Assembly (NCBI GenBank): GCA_963750255.1
Contig: CAVVPZ010000004.1
Location: 1-64,000 of the forward strand
DNA length: 64,000 nt
Reading direction: 5' to 3'
From: DATLED01 sp963750255
Lineage (GTDB): Bacteria; Actinomycetota; Acidimicrobiia; Acidimicrobiales; CADCTF01
Positions within the stretch are counted from its first letter, which is position 1. Every line of letters begins with the position of its first letter. The notes beneath the pieces are model-generated. The model had not been told where the DNA came from and did not search any database. It was given only the letters and a program-made list of their open reading frames with translations. A program made the translations under genes and the position numbers. Of the stretch, positions 16,411 through 24,636 are shown in pieces.

Positions 16411-18036
16411 ATGTCCCGCAGGATTGACGTCGAGCTCACCAGCGTCCGTGATGATGGCACTTGGACCTGGCGCGCCGCCGGCGCCCGCCAACCCAAGGGT
16501 GTCGTCGGCAACGATGTCCTCTACGGCGGGGCCAAGGTCGGCGACGTCGTCACTGCTGAAGCCGACTTCGACGTCGACGGCATCACCATCCTCTCGGTCA
16601 CCCCGCCCAAGGCCAAGGCCGGTCGCAACGACCTGCTCGAGTTGACCGGCTCGGGCGACGAGTTCGAGCCCGTCATCACCAACTGGAACGAAAAGCGCGG
16701 CGGTCGCGACCGGGATCCCTACGGCGAGAAGACCCCGCGCGGCGACCGTCCCGGCGGGGGCGGCGGTGCCCGTGGTGGCCCCGGCGGTCCCGGCGGCGGC
16801 AATCGTGGCGGGCCTCGCCCCACCGCCGACTGGCGCGCACGGGTGGCCCCGCCAGCACCGGCCGGCGGCGACCGTAGCGAGCGTGGACGCAGCGAGCGCG
16901 GACGACCCCAGCGCGGCGGCGACTCCCGGCGCGGGGGCTCGGCCGAGCGCGGCGATCGCCCCGACCGAGGCAGCGGCGATCGGCCCGACCGTGGGCAGCG
17001 GCGAGATCGTCCCGTGCGCGACGTGGCCGCCGGCGGTGGCGGCACTCGCTCCGAGCGCCCCGACAACCGCCCCAAGCCCAAGCGCCTGAGCCCCGCCAGC
17101 ACCCATCGTGACGCCGTGCTCGAGACGCTTCCGCCCGAACAGCGGCCGGTGGCCGAGCAACTGCTGCGGGGCGGTATCCCCGCGGTCCGGCGCGCCATCG
17201 CCGACCAGAACCAGGTGGCCAAGGCCGCCGGTCAGCCCGAGATCAAGCCCGACTCGCTCCTCGCTCTGGCGGAGGAGCTCCAGCCTCGACTCAAGACGGC
17301 CGAGTGGCACGACCGGGCCGAGGCCGCACAGGCCATCGTCGACGAGATCGGCTTGCGCGACCTGCGCTCGGTGGTCAGCGGTGCCGATGCGGCCCGCGAC
17401 GACGAGACCAGAGCACTCGCTGCGTCGTTGCGCGAGTCGCTCGAGCGGCGGGTCAAGGAGCAACAGGACGCCTGGCTGACCGAGATCTCCTCGGCCATGA
17501 CCGACGGCCGGCTGGTACGGGCCCTGCGGTTGTCCTCACGCCCGCCCGATCCGACCACCCGGTTGCCGGCCGACGTTGCCGGCACCCTGTCAGCGGCCGC
17601 GTCTGAGGCCATGGCGCCCGACACCCCGCCCGAGCGCTGGGCCGCCCTGCTCGAAGCAGTGGCTGCGTCGCCGGTCCGCACGACGGTGAAGCCGGCCGGG
17701 TTGCCCACCGTCACCTCCGATGCCCTCCGCACGGCCGCCGGCCAGCAGGCCGGGCGCATCCCCGCACTCACCGGTCTCCTCGGCATCTCGATGCCTCCCC
17801 CGCCGGGCCCAGTGCGACGGATCCCACCCAAGCCCGTGGCTCCCGTGCCCCAGGCTGTCTCGGCCCCGCCGACCCCCGTCCACGACGACCCGCCGGCTCC
17901 GGCGCCCACCCCGCCGCAGGCAACCGAGCCAGTGGCCCCGGCTGCGCCCGCCGCCGCACCCATCGACGACGCCCACGAGGCTCCTGTCCAGGCCAGCGTG
18001 GTCGCCGAGCCGCCGAGCGAGTCCTCCGAGGGCTGA
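16411..18036 (+). CDS. RG-rich protein with N-terminal OB-like domain, function unknown
   Basis: A 541-residue protein in four parts. Residues 1-75 (RIDVELTSVRDDGTWTWRAA, VGDVVTAEADFDVDGITILS) look like a small beta-barrel. Residues 95-225 are Gly/Arg-rich with repeated SERGR, DRPDRG and GGPGG units, as in RNA-binding proteins. Residues 230-430 are helical, with LPPEQRPVAEQLLRGGIPAV and ALAEELQPRLKTAEWHDRAE. Residues 430-541 are Pro/Ala-rich and probably disordered. I infer RNA or ribonucleoprotein binding from the barrel plus RG region; no catalytic motif is visible. TAGGTT (16396-16401) ends 9 nt before the ATG. It converges on the HAD gene, with 1 nt between stops. Confidence 0.75.
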   Translation: MSRRIDVELTSVRDDGTWTWRAAGARQPKGVVGNDVLYGGAKVGDVVTAEADFDVDGITILSVTPPKAKAGRNDLLELTGSGDEFEPVITNWNEKRGGRDRDPYGEKTPRGDRPGGGGGARGGPGGPGGGNRGGPRPTADWRARVAPPAPAGGDRSERGRSERGRPQRGGDSRRGGSAERGDRPDRGSGDRPDRGQRRDRPVRDVAAGGGGTRSERPDNRPKPKRLSPASTHRDAVLETLPPEQRPVAEQLLRGGIPAVRRAIADQNQVAKAAGQPEIKPDSLLALAEELQPRLKTAEWHDRAEAAQAIVDEIGLRDLRSVVSGADAARDDETRALAASLRESLERRVKEQQDAWLTEISSAMTDGRLVRALRLSSRPPDPTTRLPADVAGTLSAAASEAMAPDTPPERWAALLEAVAASPVRTTVKPAGLPTVTSDALRTAAGQQAGRIPALTGLLGISMPPPPGPVRRIPPKPVAPVPQAVSAPPTPVHDDPPAPAPTPPQATEPVAPAAPAAAPIDDAHEAPVQASVVAEPPSESSEG

Positions 18037-18037
18037 C

Positions 18038-18612
18038 TCAGCGCTCGGTCCCGCCCCACCGAGCAACCAAGTCGATGAGCGCTCCCGGGTGCTCGAGCAC
18101 GTGGTCGCCGGCGCGGGCCAGCGCTCGCCGCGTGGGTTCCAGCCGGCCAGCACGAAGCGCGCGCCGACGTCGTTCGCGCAGATGCGGTCATGGTCGGTGT
18201 CGCCGACGAAGACCACGGGTTGGTCGGCTCGGACCTCGATCCGCTCGAGGACAGGGCCAAGGCGTTTGGGGCCGGCGAAGTCCTCGGCGAACATCGTCAC
18301 CTCCGGTCGCCAGCCCAACCGGTTTAGCTCGGCCCGGCCGCACGACCCGACCTTGTTCGAGCACACCGACCACGGCCCGATCTCGGCCAGCAGAGATTCG
18401 ACGCCCGCAAAGGGTTCGGCCGCGTGCACGTCGTAGGCGGCGACGTAGTCCGGAAACGAGACGCCTAGACGCCGACACTCGTCAGCGACGACGTGGCCGA
18501 AGGTGACGTCTTCCGGTGGGACACCGAGGCGAACGAACGGCGCGACCAAGGCAGCATCGGAGTCGAGCAGCGTGCCGTCGAGGTCGAAGACGACGGTGAC
18601 CGTGGCGGTCAG
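18038..18612 (-). CDS. HAD-superfamily hydrolase, one frameshift
   Basis: About 190 residues. The nucleophile motif VVFDLDGTLLDSDAAL begins about 7 residues after a CTG at 18612, which overlaps the stop of the upstream gene; no ATG or GTG is available. Motif II is WSVCSNKVGSCGRAEL, and PVVFVGDTDHDRICANDVGA gives the acidic motif of phosphoglycolate-phosphatase-like enzymes. Near 18120 one G is missing; after it the frame reads ALARAGDHVLEHPGALIDLV and stops at 18038, 1 nt from the convergent gene's stop. The substrate is unknown. The CTG start is tentative, and a further sequence error near the start is possible. Confidence 0.75.
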
Positions 18613-18806
18613 GACTTCGAGCGACGGTTGAGGACGGAGGCCCGGTCAGCCCGACCCCGGTACTCCCCGCTCTTCGCGTCTTCGTCCCAGCGGGCGCCGC
18701 ACGTGATGCACTCGCAACTGTCCATCGAGACGGACGCGATGTAGAGCCGGGTCACGTCGTAGGAGTTGCAGAACGGGCACGCCAGGTGCCCCTGCCGGTC
18801 AGCCAC
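18609..18806 (-). CDS. zinc-ribbon protein, 65 residues
   Basis: A small protein with two CxxC knuckles (LACPFCNSYDVTRLY and CECITCGARWDED), the layout of PaaD-like or transcription-factor-like zinc ribbons. The C-terminus is basic (RGRADRASVLNRRSKS). It may bind nucleic acid or act as a subunit; nothing shows which. GTG 18806 has TACGGT (minus, 18815-18820) 8 nt upstream. Its stop overlaps the likely start of the HAD gene, which suggests coupling. Confidence 0.75.
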   Translation of the reverse strand: MADRQGHLACPFCNSYDVTRLYIASVSMDSCECITCGARWDEDAKSGEYRGRADRASVLNRRSKS

Positions 18807-18864
18807 CGCTCGTCACCGTATCGTCAACTCGCCCTCGATCGGGGGATGTCGTTAGGTTTCGGCC

Positions 18865-19635
18865 ATGGCAATCGTGGAGTACGAGCAGCGAGGACACGTG
18901 GCGGTCCTCACCATCAATCGTCCAGAGGCGCGCAACGCGGTCAACGGTGAGGTTGCCGCTGGCATCGAGGCGGCCATCGATCGCATCGAGGCAGACGACG
19001 ACACCTGGGTCGGCGTCCTGACCGGTGCGGGTTCGGTGTTCTGCGCCGGCGCCGACCTCAAGGCCATCAGCAGCGGCCAAGCCGGCGGTCTCAACACCGA
19101 GCGCGGTGGCTTCGCCGGGTTGGTGCGACGCGAGCGGTCCAAGCCCATCATCGCCGCCGTCGACGGACGCGCCCTGGCTGGCGGGTGTGAGATCGCGTTG
19201 GCCTGCGACCTGATCGTTGCGTCGAAGGCCGCGCAATTCGGCCTGCCCGAGGTCAAGCGCAGCCTCGTTGCCGCCGGCGGCGGACTGTTCCGCTTGCCCA
19301 AGGCGCTGCCGACGAAGATCGCCCTCGAGCTGGTGCTGACCGGCGACCCGATCACGGCCGAGCGGGCCTACGAGCTCGGCATGATCAACGAACTGGTCGA
19401 GGAAGGCGCAGCCGTCGACGCCGCCGTCGCCCTCGCCGAGCGGATCTGCGTCAACGCCCCGTTGGCCGTCCGCGAAAGCCGTCACGTCGTGCTCAAAGCC
19501 CTCGGCACCGACAGCGAGAAAGAACTCTGGGACCTCTCGAACGCGGCCTTTGCCAAGGTGGCTCAGTCCGAAGACTTCGGCGAAGGACCCCGCGCCTTCA
19601 TCGAAAAGCGCGCCCCGCAGTGGAAGGGTCGCTGA
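18865..19635 (+). CDS. enoyl-CoA hydratase/isomerase (crotonase) family protein
   Basis: A 256-residue crotonase. It starts VEYEQRGHVAVLTINRPEAR, carries the oxyanion-hole loops CAGADLKAIS and AVDGRALAGGCEIALACDL, and has FGLPEVKRSLVAAGGGLFRL and LTGDPITAERAYELGMINEL. Glutamate is present in the GGCEI motif. The second catalytic acid position reads PEVKRSL, as in several dehydratase-like members, so hydration of enoyl-CoA in fatty-acid oxidation is probable but not certain. TAGGTT (18853-18858) ends 6 nt before the ATG, a clear leaderless promoter. The gene stands alone. Confidence 0.9.
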   Translation: MAIVEYEQRGHVAVLTINRPEARNAVNGEVAAGIEAAIDRIEADDDTWVGVLTGAGSVFCAGADLKAISSGQAGGLNTERGGFAGLVRRERSKPIIAAVDGRALAGGCEIALACDLIVASKAAQFGLPEVKRSLVAAGGGLFRLPKALPTKIALELVLTGDPITAERAYELGMINELVEEGAAVDAAVALAERICVNAPLAVRESRHVVLKALGTDSEKELWDLSNAAFAKVAQSEDFGEGPRAFIEKRAPQWKGR

Positions 19636-19656
19636 CCGTTCTGTCCTCGGTGATCG

Positions 19657-20058
19657 CTAGGTGATCGTGGCGAGGATGCCATGGTCATGGAGGAACTCGG
19701 CTAGTCCCTCGACCAAGCGACGTTCGGCAACGTCGACGAGGGGGACCCACGCGGCTTCGGCCGCGTCGTCCCCCGCCGTCGGCGGCCGCCGTTCGAGGAG
19801 GGTGACGCGAAAGTCGAGGATCACGTAGTGGTGGTCGTCGCCGATGCGCTCGGTCCATCCGATGAACTCCTCGCAGATGCCCTCGAGTCCGGTCTCTTCG
19901 GCCAGTTCCCGCACCACGGCCTCGGCCAGGAGTTCACCAGCCAAGACCCGGCCACCCGGCACCGACCACTCGCCCTGGGCGGCGCCCCGCCCGCGGCGGA
20001 TCAACAACAGATCGTCGTCGTCGACGACGACGGCGCCCACACACACCTCAGGAGTCAT
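19657..20058 (-). CDS. Nudix hydrolase
   Basis: A 133-residue Nudix protein. The complete box is present: GRVLAGE, seven residues, then RELAEETGL, fitting GX5EX7REUXEEXGU. LLLIRRGRGAAQGEWSVPGG precedes it. It probably hydrolyses a nucleoside diphosphate derivative; the substrate is unknown. ATG 20058 overlaps the stop of the upstream GNAT gene by 4 nt (ATGA), which fixes the start and implies coupled translation. Confidence 0.88.
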   Translation of the reverse strand: MTPEVCVGAVVVDDDDLLLIRRGRGAAQGEWSVPGGRVLAGELLAEAVVRELAEETGLEGICEEFIGWTERIGDDHHYVILDFRVTLLERRPPTAGDDAAEAAWVPLVDVAERRLVEGLAEFLHDHGILATIT

Positions 20059-20525
20059 CGATCGAGGCGGTGATGCATCACGAGGAGCCGGGCCGTGAAC
20101 CCCGATTCTTCGAAGAAGTTCTTGGTCGCTCGGTTGCCCGGCAGCGCGGTGGCGTCGACGCCGGCGCACGCTCGCGCCGTGAACCAGGCCAACAACTCGC
20201 CCATCATCGCCTCGCCGACACCGACCGATCGAGCCCCTTCTTCGACGTAGAGATCGTCGATACGACCGAGGCGGCTGCCGTCGCGGAGCACTTCGGTGCG
20301 TCCGGTGGCGTACCCGATCACGGTGTCATCGATGGTCCCGGCCAACACCACGACGTCGGGGTCGGCCAGGTCGCGGGCAAGGGAGTCGGCCACCGGTTGG
20401 GGTCGGCCTTCCCGGAAGACGAACACCGGTCCACCACGCGTTGGCTCGAGTTCGTCGATGGCCCGCTGGGCCAGCTCAGCCAGAACGGCGAGGTCGGTCG
20501 TCGTCGCGAGGCGGGCCGCCTCCAC
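20055..20525 (-). CDS. GNAT family N-acetyltransferase
   Basis: A 156-residue acetyltransferase. DLAVLAELAQRAIDELEPTR is the N-terminal helix pair. RIDDLYVEEGARSVGVGEAM is the acetyl-CoA pyrophosphate loop region, although the canonical QxxGxG/A is changed to RSVGVGEAM. TALPGNRATKNFFEESGFTA is the C-terminal motif of the fold. The acceptor is unknown. It lies 2 nt after the stop of the upstream gene and overlaps the Nudix gene by 4 nt, so the three minus-strand genes from 21091 to 19657 look like one operon. Confidence 0.85.
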   Translation of the reverse strand: MEAARLATTTDLAVLAELAQRAIDELEPTRGGPVFVFREGRPQPVADSLARDLADPDVVVLAGTIDDTVIGYATGRTEVLRDGSRLGRIDDLYVEEGARSVGVGEAMMGELLAWFTARACAGVDATALPGNRATKNFFEESGFTARLLVMHHRLDR

Positions 20526-20527
20526 GA

Positions 20528-21091
20528 CTAGGTGCTCGGGTCCGACTGGAGCTGGGCCACCTTGGACAAGATCGTGCGGCGGCCCCGGGTGCCGGACTCG
20601 TAGGCCCGTACGGCCTCGAGCTCGTCGGGGGCCAGGCCAGCTAAGCGTTGCACGACCTGCGATGCGGCCAGGGTGTCGTAGCCCGGAATGGCGAGCTCAG
20701 CCTGCGACCGGGTGGCCGGCGGGGCGTCGGTCGACGCGTCGGGCACGGCGGCGTGGCCGTTGCTCGGCGCCGTCGTCGCCCGCGACGACGGCGCCGGCGT
20801 GGGAGCCGATGGGGTGGCGTGCGTCGATGGGACCGGCCCAGGCTCGGGGAGCACGCCGAGGCCGCGGAGGGTCTCGGTGACCTCGGCCATGCGGACCCGC
20901 AGATCCTTCTCGCCCTGCTTGACGGCGTACTGGCCCATCATGCGAGCAAGGCTGAGTTGAGCGTCGACCTGCTTGCGTCCGCGGGCCACCAACTCGGGCA
21001 AGTGGTCGCGGGCAGTCAGGGCCAGCCCGAGCGGGGCGAGCAGGGTCAATTCGACGAGACGCTCGACGGGGGTGATTGGCTCCTCGGGCAT
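20528..21091 (-). CDS. hypothetical protein with conserved C-terminal helical domain
   Basis: A 187-residue protein. The N-terminal half (VERLVELTLLAPLGLALTAR, DHLPELVARGRKQVDAQLSL) is amphipathic, as in mycobacterial lipid-droplet-associated proteins. The middle is a disordered Ala/Pro/Ser/Thr linker (about 95-130). The C-terminus (LAIPGYDTLAASQVVQRLAG, LAPDELEAVRAYESGTRGRR, TILSKVAQL) is a short domain I have seen repeated in actinobacterial proteins. I infer membrane or lipid association from the N-terminal half only. It is the first gene of the GNAT-Nudix group. Confidence 0.7.
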   Translation of the reverse strand: MPEEPITPVERLVELTLLAPLGLALTARDHLPELVARGRKQVDAQLSLARMMGQYAVKQGEKDLRVRMAEVTETLRGLGVLPEPGPVPSTHATPSAPTPAPSSRATTAPSNGHAAVPDASTDAPPATRSQAELAIPGYDTLAASQVVQRLAGLAPDELEAVRAYESGTRGRRTILSKVAQLQSDPST

Positions 21092-21115
21092 GGCCTCGGC
21101 GCTCTCCGACCTTCT

Positions 21116-21580
21116 CTAGACGCAGTCGCGACAGTACTGGCGCTTGGGGTCGGCCAGTTGCCGAGGATGCTTCACGAGGAAACAGGACTGGCAGACGAAC
21201 TCGTCGGGCTGCTTGGGCAAGACCTTGGACGAGGGCTCCGTCCGGTCGTCGACCTCAGCCGGTTCCTCGTCTTCGTCGTCATCATCCTCTACGACGACGA
21301 GCCGCTCTTTGAGGATCTCATCGAGGCTGGCTTCGACGTCGTCTTCATCGTCGTCGTCGTCGTCGTCATCGTCATCTTCGCCCTCGATGACCGCCGCCGG
21401 CGACGCGACCGGCACTTCGACGCTGTCATCATCATCATCGTCATCGTCGTCGACGAGGGTGTCGTCGTCGTCATCCTCGACGATGTCGTCGTCGTCGAGG
21501 TCCTCGAGGTCGTCGTCGTCGAGGTCCTCGGGCTCGTCGACGTCTTCGTCGAGCAGTTCGTCCTCGGGGTCTTCAGCCAT
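21116..21580 (-). CDS. extremely acidic DUF4193-like protein with C-terminal zinc knuckle
   Basis: The first 115 of 154 residues are mostly Asp and Glu, including runs of nine and ten aspartates, with one hydrophobic interruption (SVEVPVASPAAVIEG) and one helix (VEASLDEILKERLVVVE). The end is a compact zinc knuckle: EFVCQSCFLVKHPRQLAD and KRQYCRDCV. Shorter DUF4193 proteins in other actinobacteria have the same acidic-then-cysteine layout. The role is unknown. AAGGA lies about 10 nt before the ATG, and TACAGT (minus, 21614-21619) is a likely -10 about 34 nt upstream. Confidence 0.8.
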   Translation of the reverse strand: MAEDPEDELLDEDVDEPEDLDDDDLEDLDDDDIVEDDDDDTLVDDDDDDDDDSVEVPVASPAAVIEGEDDDDDDDDDDEDDVEASLDEILKERLVVVEDDDDEDEEPAEVDDRTEPSSKVLPKQPDEFVCQSCFLVKHPRQLADPKRQYCRDCV

Positions 21581-22001
21581 GTCCAGCGTCCTTCAGGGGG
21601 TCGGGCGGGGCGCACTGTAGCGCTCCCCTGCCCAAAGGTGGTCCACGGTCATGACGCGTCGGAGCCCAGGGTCCGTTGGCGCCATCCGGTGGCCCGCCGT
21701 CGCGCCGGTGGCGCTTCGGGGGTTATTGGGACGTTCTCTACTAGGACTCCTGGGCTCCGCTGCCATCGAACACCCCCGCCAGGACCCTCCCCGAGGGGAA
21801 AGAACCGGCGACCCACGACCAGGCGATCGGGCGTCTCAGGTGCCCATAGTTATGCCGCGTTCGCCCCGCTTCGTCAACCGCACCAGGGCCATGAAAAAGG
21901 CTCTTGACCAGCGGTGTCGCGCGTCGGCGCAGGTCAGGGGCGTGCAGAATTTCTTGTTGCGCCGCTCGGCCCTTGACAGCGACAAACTGACTCGCTACGC
22001 G
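21581..22001. other. 421-nt gap with no gene recognised
   Basis: The stretch lies downstream of the LysM-M23 gene and upstream of the acidic DUF4193-like gene, both on the minus strand. On the minus strand TTGACG (complement of 21872-21877) is followed after 17-18 nt by CATAACT (around 21848-21854), a possible promoter that would give a 5' leader of about 260 nt. A second candidate -10 (TACAGT, complement of 21614-21619) lies close to the gene. I see no open frame with protein-like composition and no tRNA. A structured leader or small RNA is possible but I could not identify one. Confidence 0.4.
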
Positions 22002-22844
22002 TCAGCGACACCACGCCCGGAGCAGGCCGTAGGGGTCAACCGAAGCGCCGTTTCCGGGCTTGACCTCGAAGTGCAGGTGCGACGGGGTGCCGGCAGCGTT
22101 GCCGGTACTGCCGACCGCCCCGATGGTCTCGCCCCGGGCGACACGTTGGCCGTTCTCCACCCGCATCACATCGAGGTGGGCGCCGTAGTAGGTCACCCCG
22201 TCGTCGCCGTCGAGGTAATAGCCGTTGCCCGCACGGCCCCCACTGACCGTCCGAACGACGCCGGCCACCCCGGCCACGACGGGGGTGCCGCGCTTGGCGA
22301 AGATGTCGTTGCCGGCGTGGTGGCGGTGGCCTTCTCTCGGGGCGCCGAAGCTGTTGGAGAAGGCGAACTTGTCGGCACCCTTGACCGGACAGAGCGGCGC
22401 CTCGGGGCTCGGCCCTGACGACGACTCCGGGAGGTCGATCGCGCGACCCTCGCGGATGATTGCCTCAGCCCCGGAAAGGTGGTTGGTCGAGACCAGGGCA
22501 GCCACGCTGGTGCCGAAGCGGCGGGCGATGGCGCTGAGGGTGTCGCCGGCGGCGATGGTGTAGCTGCGGCCCGTGGAGGCCGACGCTGCGCTGGTGGCCG
22601 CGATCGGGCGGGCCACGGCCACGGCGGCGGTCTTGGCGTCGGGCACGTCGATTTTCTGCCCGGCCTTCACGAAATCGGGGTCCTCGATGTGGGAGTTGGC
22701 GCCCGTGAGGGCGGCCAGCGGGATGCGGAACCGGGCCGCCACCCCGCTCAGGGTGTCGCCCTTCCGGATGGTGTAGCTCGACGAAGCCGCCGAGCCGCAG
22801 AGGGCGAGGACGACGATGAAGGTGAGCAGGCGCGCGCTTCTCAT
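22002..22844 (-). CDS. secreted LysM-M23 peptidoglycan endopeptidase
   Basis: A 280-residue exported protein. A signal peptide (RSARLLTFIVVLALCGSAAS) is followed by two LysM repeats (SYTIRKGDTLSGVAARF and SYTIAAGDTLSAIARRFG) that bind peptidoglycan. The M23 metallopeptidase domain has its zinc ligands in HHAGNDIFAKRGTP (HxxxD form) and HLHFEVKPG. It should cut peptide cross-links in the wall. ATG 22844 is preferred over an upstream in-frame codon at 22958 because AGGAGA lies 7 nt before it and a strong promoter sits at 22873-22900, inside the longer reading. The gene is intact and stands alone. Confidence 0.92.
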   Translation of the reverse strand: MRSARLLTFIVVLALCGSAASSSYTIRKGDTLSGVAARFRIPLAALTGANSHIEDPDFVKAGQKIDVPDAKTAAVAVARPIAATSAASASTGRSYTIAAGDTLSAIARRFGTSVAALVSTNHLSGAEAIIREGRAIDLPESSSGPSPEAPLCPVKGADKFAFSNSFGAPREGHRHHAGNDIFAKRGTPVVAGVAGVVRTVSGGRAGNGYYLDGDDGVTYYGAHLDVMRVENGQRVARGETIGAVGSTGNAAGTPSHLHFEVKPGNGASVDPYGLLRAWCR

Positions 22845-22872
22845 GCAGGTTCTCCTGTCTCCGCCCGCGCTC

Positions 22873-22900
22873 AGGCTAGCCCCATTTCCCTCGATGTCAA
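22873..22900 (-). promoter_or_regulatory. sigma-70-type promoter of the LysM-M23 gene
   Basis: On the minus strand TTGACA (complement of 22895-22900), a 16-nt spacer and TAGCCT (complement of 22873-22878) lie 28 nt before the ATG. The -35 is a perfect consensus hexamer, the best in the window. Confidence 0.75.
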
Positions 22901-22974
22901 CAAATTCCTCATTCGCCACAGAAATCACATCTGCAACATCGCCAGGAAACCCTGACACCTTGAGCGTCGTGGGG

Positions 22975-24597
22975 TTAGGAGCGGCCCGAGCGGCGGGCCT
23001 CGGCCCGCCGCTCGGCGTCGAGGCGCTCGAGGTCGTAGGTGCCGTAGTCGACGAACGACATCAATTCGGCGACGGCCCGGTGGCCGGCCTCCTCGGCGAT
23101 CAGTCGATGCATCTCTTGGGCCACTCGGCGGTACTCCGGGTGGCCCTGGGGGCCGGACCGCAACTCGATGAGATGCATGGCCGAGCGGGCGTTCATCTCC
23201 ATCACGTAGCGGATGCGGTAGGCAAGGGCGACGGCGTAGCCGGCCTGGGCTGGGCCGTAGTCGGCGTCGAGGGCGTCGTGGAGCGAGGCGCTACGGGCCA
23301 TGGCCTCGTCGAAGACGGGCCCGACTCCGGCCTCGACCACCGCCTCGGGAAGGGAGTAGCCGTGGCGGGGAGACAGCGACTGCCATTCGATGGTCAACAT
23401 GCGGTGGCGCTGCAGGTCGCGGAAGGCGCCGTAGTCAGAGAGGATGTCGAACCGGTACGACGTCCGCTCGAGCGCCCGCCCGGGCTTGTGACGGCGATTG
23501 GTGCGGTCACCGGCGTAGGCCCGGACCACCGCGAGCTTGTCGTCGACCGACATCCGCTCGACCGACCGCAGGATTGCCTCCTCCGAGCGGTGGGAGTACG
23601 GGTAGAGCATGGCGGCGACGACCTTGTCCTCGCCGTCGGGATCGAAGTCGACCAGCGTCACCACAGGCCCCTCCCCCACCTCGGGGTCAGATCCGCCCTC
23701 GTCGCCGTCGAGGACCTGGGCGGCGATCTCCTCCATGGCCTCACGGTTGGTCGACAGATACGCCGACCACGCCCCGCCCCGATCCTCGCGGTCGACCCGG
23801 ACGAGGAATGACGGGATGACCTTGCGTAGCTCGTGCAGCATCATGTCGGCGTAGGCGCGGCTCTCGGGGAGGGGGTGGGCCCTCATCCGCAACAGGAGTT
23901 GCTCGTAGGCCTGGCCGGTGCCGTAGATGCCCACGTTGGACTGGGCCGAGGCGGGCAGAATTCCTCGGGCCGCGTCGAAGGCCTTGGCTCGGATCGACTG
24001 CCGGTACACGAAGTCGCTGTCACCCGGGTCCTTGGGATACCGCGCCGCGAACCACTGCTGGAGCACGGGGACGACCTGGGCGTAGGCGTCGAACATGCGG
24101 TCCATGTCGCCGATGTAGCGGAGCCCCAGCCCGCCGGCGAGGATCTCCGGATCCCGGTAGTAGCGGTACCGGCCCTCGGTTCGGGCGTCGTAGGCGATAT
24201 AGCGGGTCGACTGCTCGAGGTAGGCCATGAGCCGACCCCACTCGAGGACCTTGGTCAGGAGGTTCGACGCCTGTTCGCAGGCCAGGTGGACACCAGCGAG
24301 CTGGGCAATCGAGTCGTCGCCGTACTCGAGGAAGACCTTGTCGTAGAGCTCCTCGGCCCGGGCCACGCCCACCGTGGCGTCGACGGTGGCGTCGCCGGTG
24401 ATGTCCAACTCGCCCACGAACTCGTCGACGAAGAGGCGCCGGAGGCTCTTCGGGCTACGGCTGTAGCGGGCGAACAATGCCCCCTTCACGACCTCGGGGA
24501 GGTTGACGAGCGCAAACACGGGTTGGTCGAGATTCGTGAAGTACCGACGGAGGATCTCCTCCTCATCGTGGGTAAAGGTCTCGGCCGTGTAGAGCAC
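22975..24597 (-). CDS. tandem ThyX-like (FAD-dependent thymidylate synthase fold) protein
   Basis: A 540-residue protein with two ThyX-like halves. The first (about 30-250) has VFLEYGDDSIAQLAGVHLAC and WGRLMAYLEQSTRYIAYD. The second (about 330-515) has RFDILSDYGAFRDLQRHRM, EWQSLSPRHGYSLPE and NARSAMHLIELRSGPQGHPE. True ThyX is about 250 residues and carries RHRxxSxNExSxRY. Here the RHR appears once (QRHRMLTIEWQ) and the rest of the motif is changed, while the first half keeps an EQSTRY remnant. Such long proteins are often annotated as thymidylate synthase, but activity is uncertain. TAACCT (minus, 24605-24610) ends 7 nt before GTG 24597. Confidence 0.8.
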   Translation of the reverse strand: MLYTAETFTHDEEEILRRYFTNLDQPVFALVNLPEVVKGALFARYSRSPKSLRRLFVDEFVGELDITGDATVDATVGVARAEELYDKVFLEYGDDSIAQLAGVHLACEQASNLLTKVLEWGRLMAYLEQSTRYIAYDARTEGRYRYYRDPEILAGGLGLRYIGDMDRMFDAYAQVVPVLQQWFAARYPKDPGDSDFVYRQSIRAKAFDAARGILPASAQSNVGIYGTGQAYEQLLLRMRAHPLPESRAYADMMLHELRKVIPSFLVRVDREDRGGAWSAYLSTNREAMEEIAAQVLDGDEGGSDPEVGEGPVVTLVDFDPDGEDKVVAAMLYPYSHRSEEAILRSVERMSVDDKLAVVRAYAGDRTNRRHKPGRALERTSYRFDILSDYGAFRDLQRHRMLTIEWQSLSPRHGYSLPEAVVEAGVGPVFDEAMARSASLHDALDADYGPAQAGYAVALAYRIRYVMEMNARSAMHLIELRSGPQGHPEYRRVAQEMHRLIAEEAGHRAVAELMSFVDYGTYDLERLDAERRAEARRSGRS

Positions 24598-24636
24598 CGG
24601 GGCGAGGTTAGGGCGGTCGGGGCTCCGCCTCGCGGA

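Noticed and set aside
21973..22001. Plus-strand promoter TTGACA-N17-TACGCG
   Set aside because: The -10 is poor and the element points into the antisense of the LysM-M23 gene with no downstream plus-strand gene for over 8 kb.
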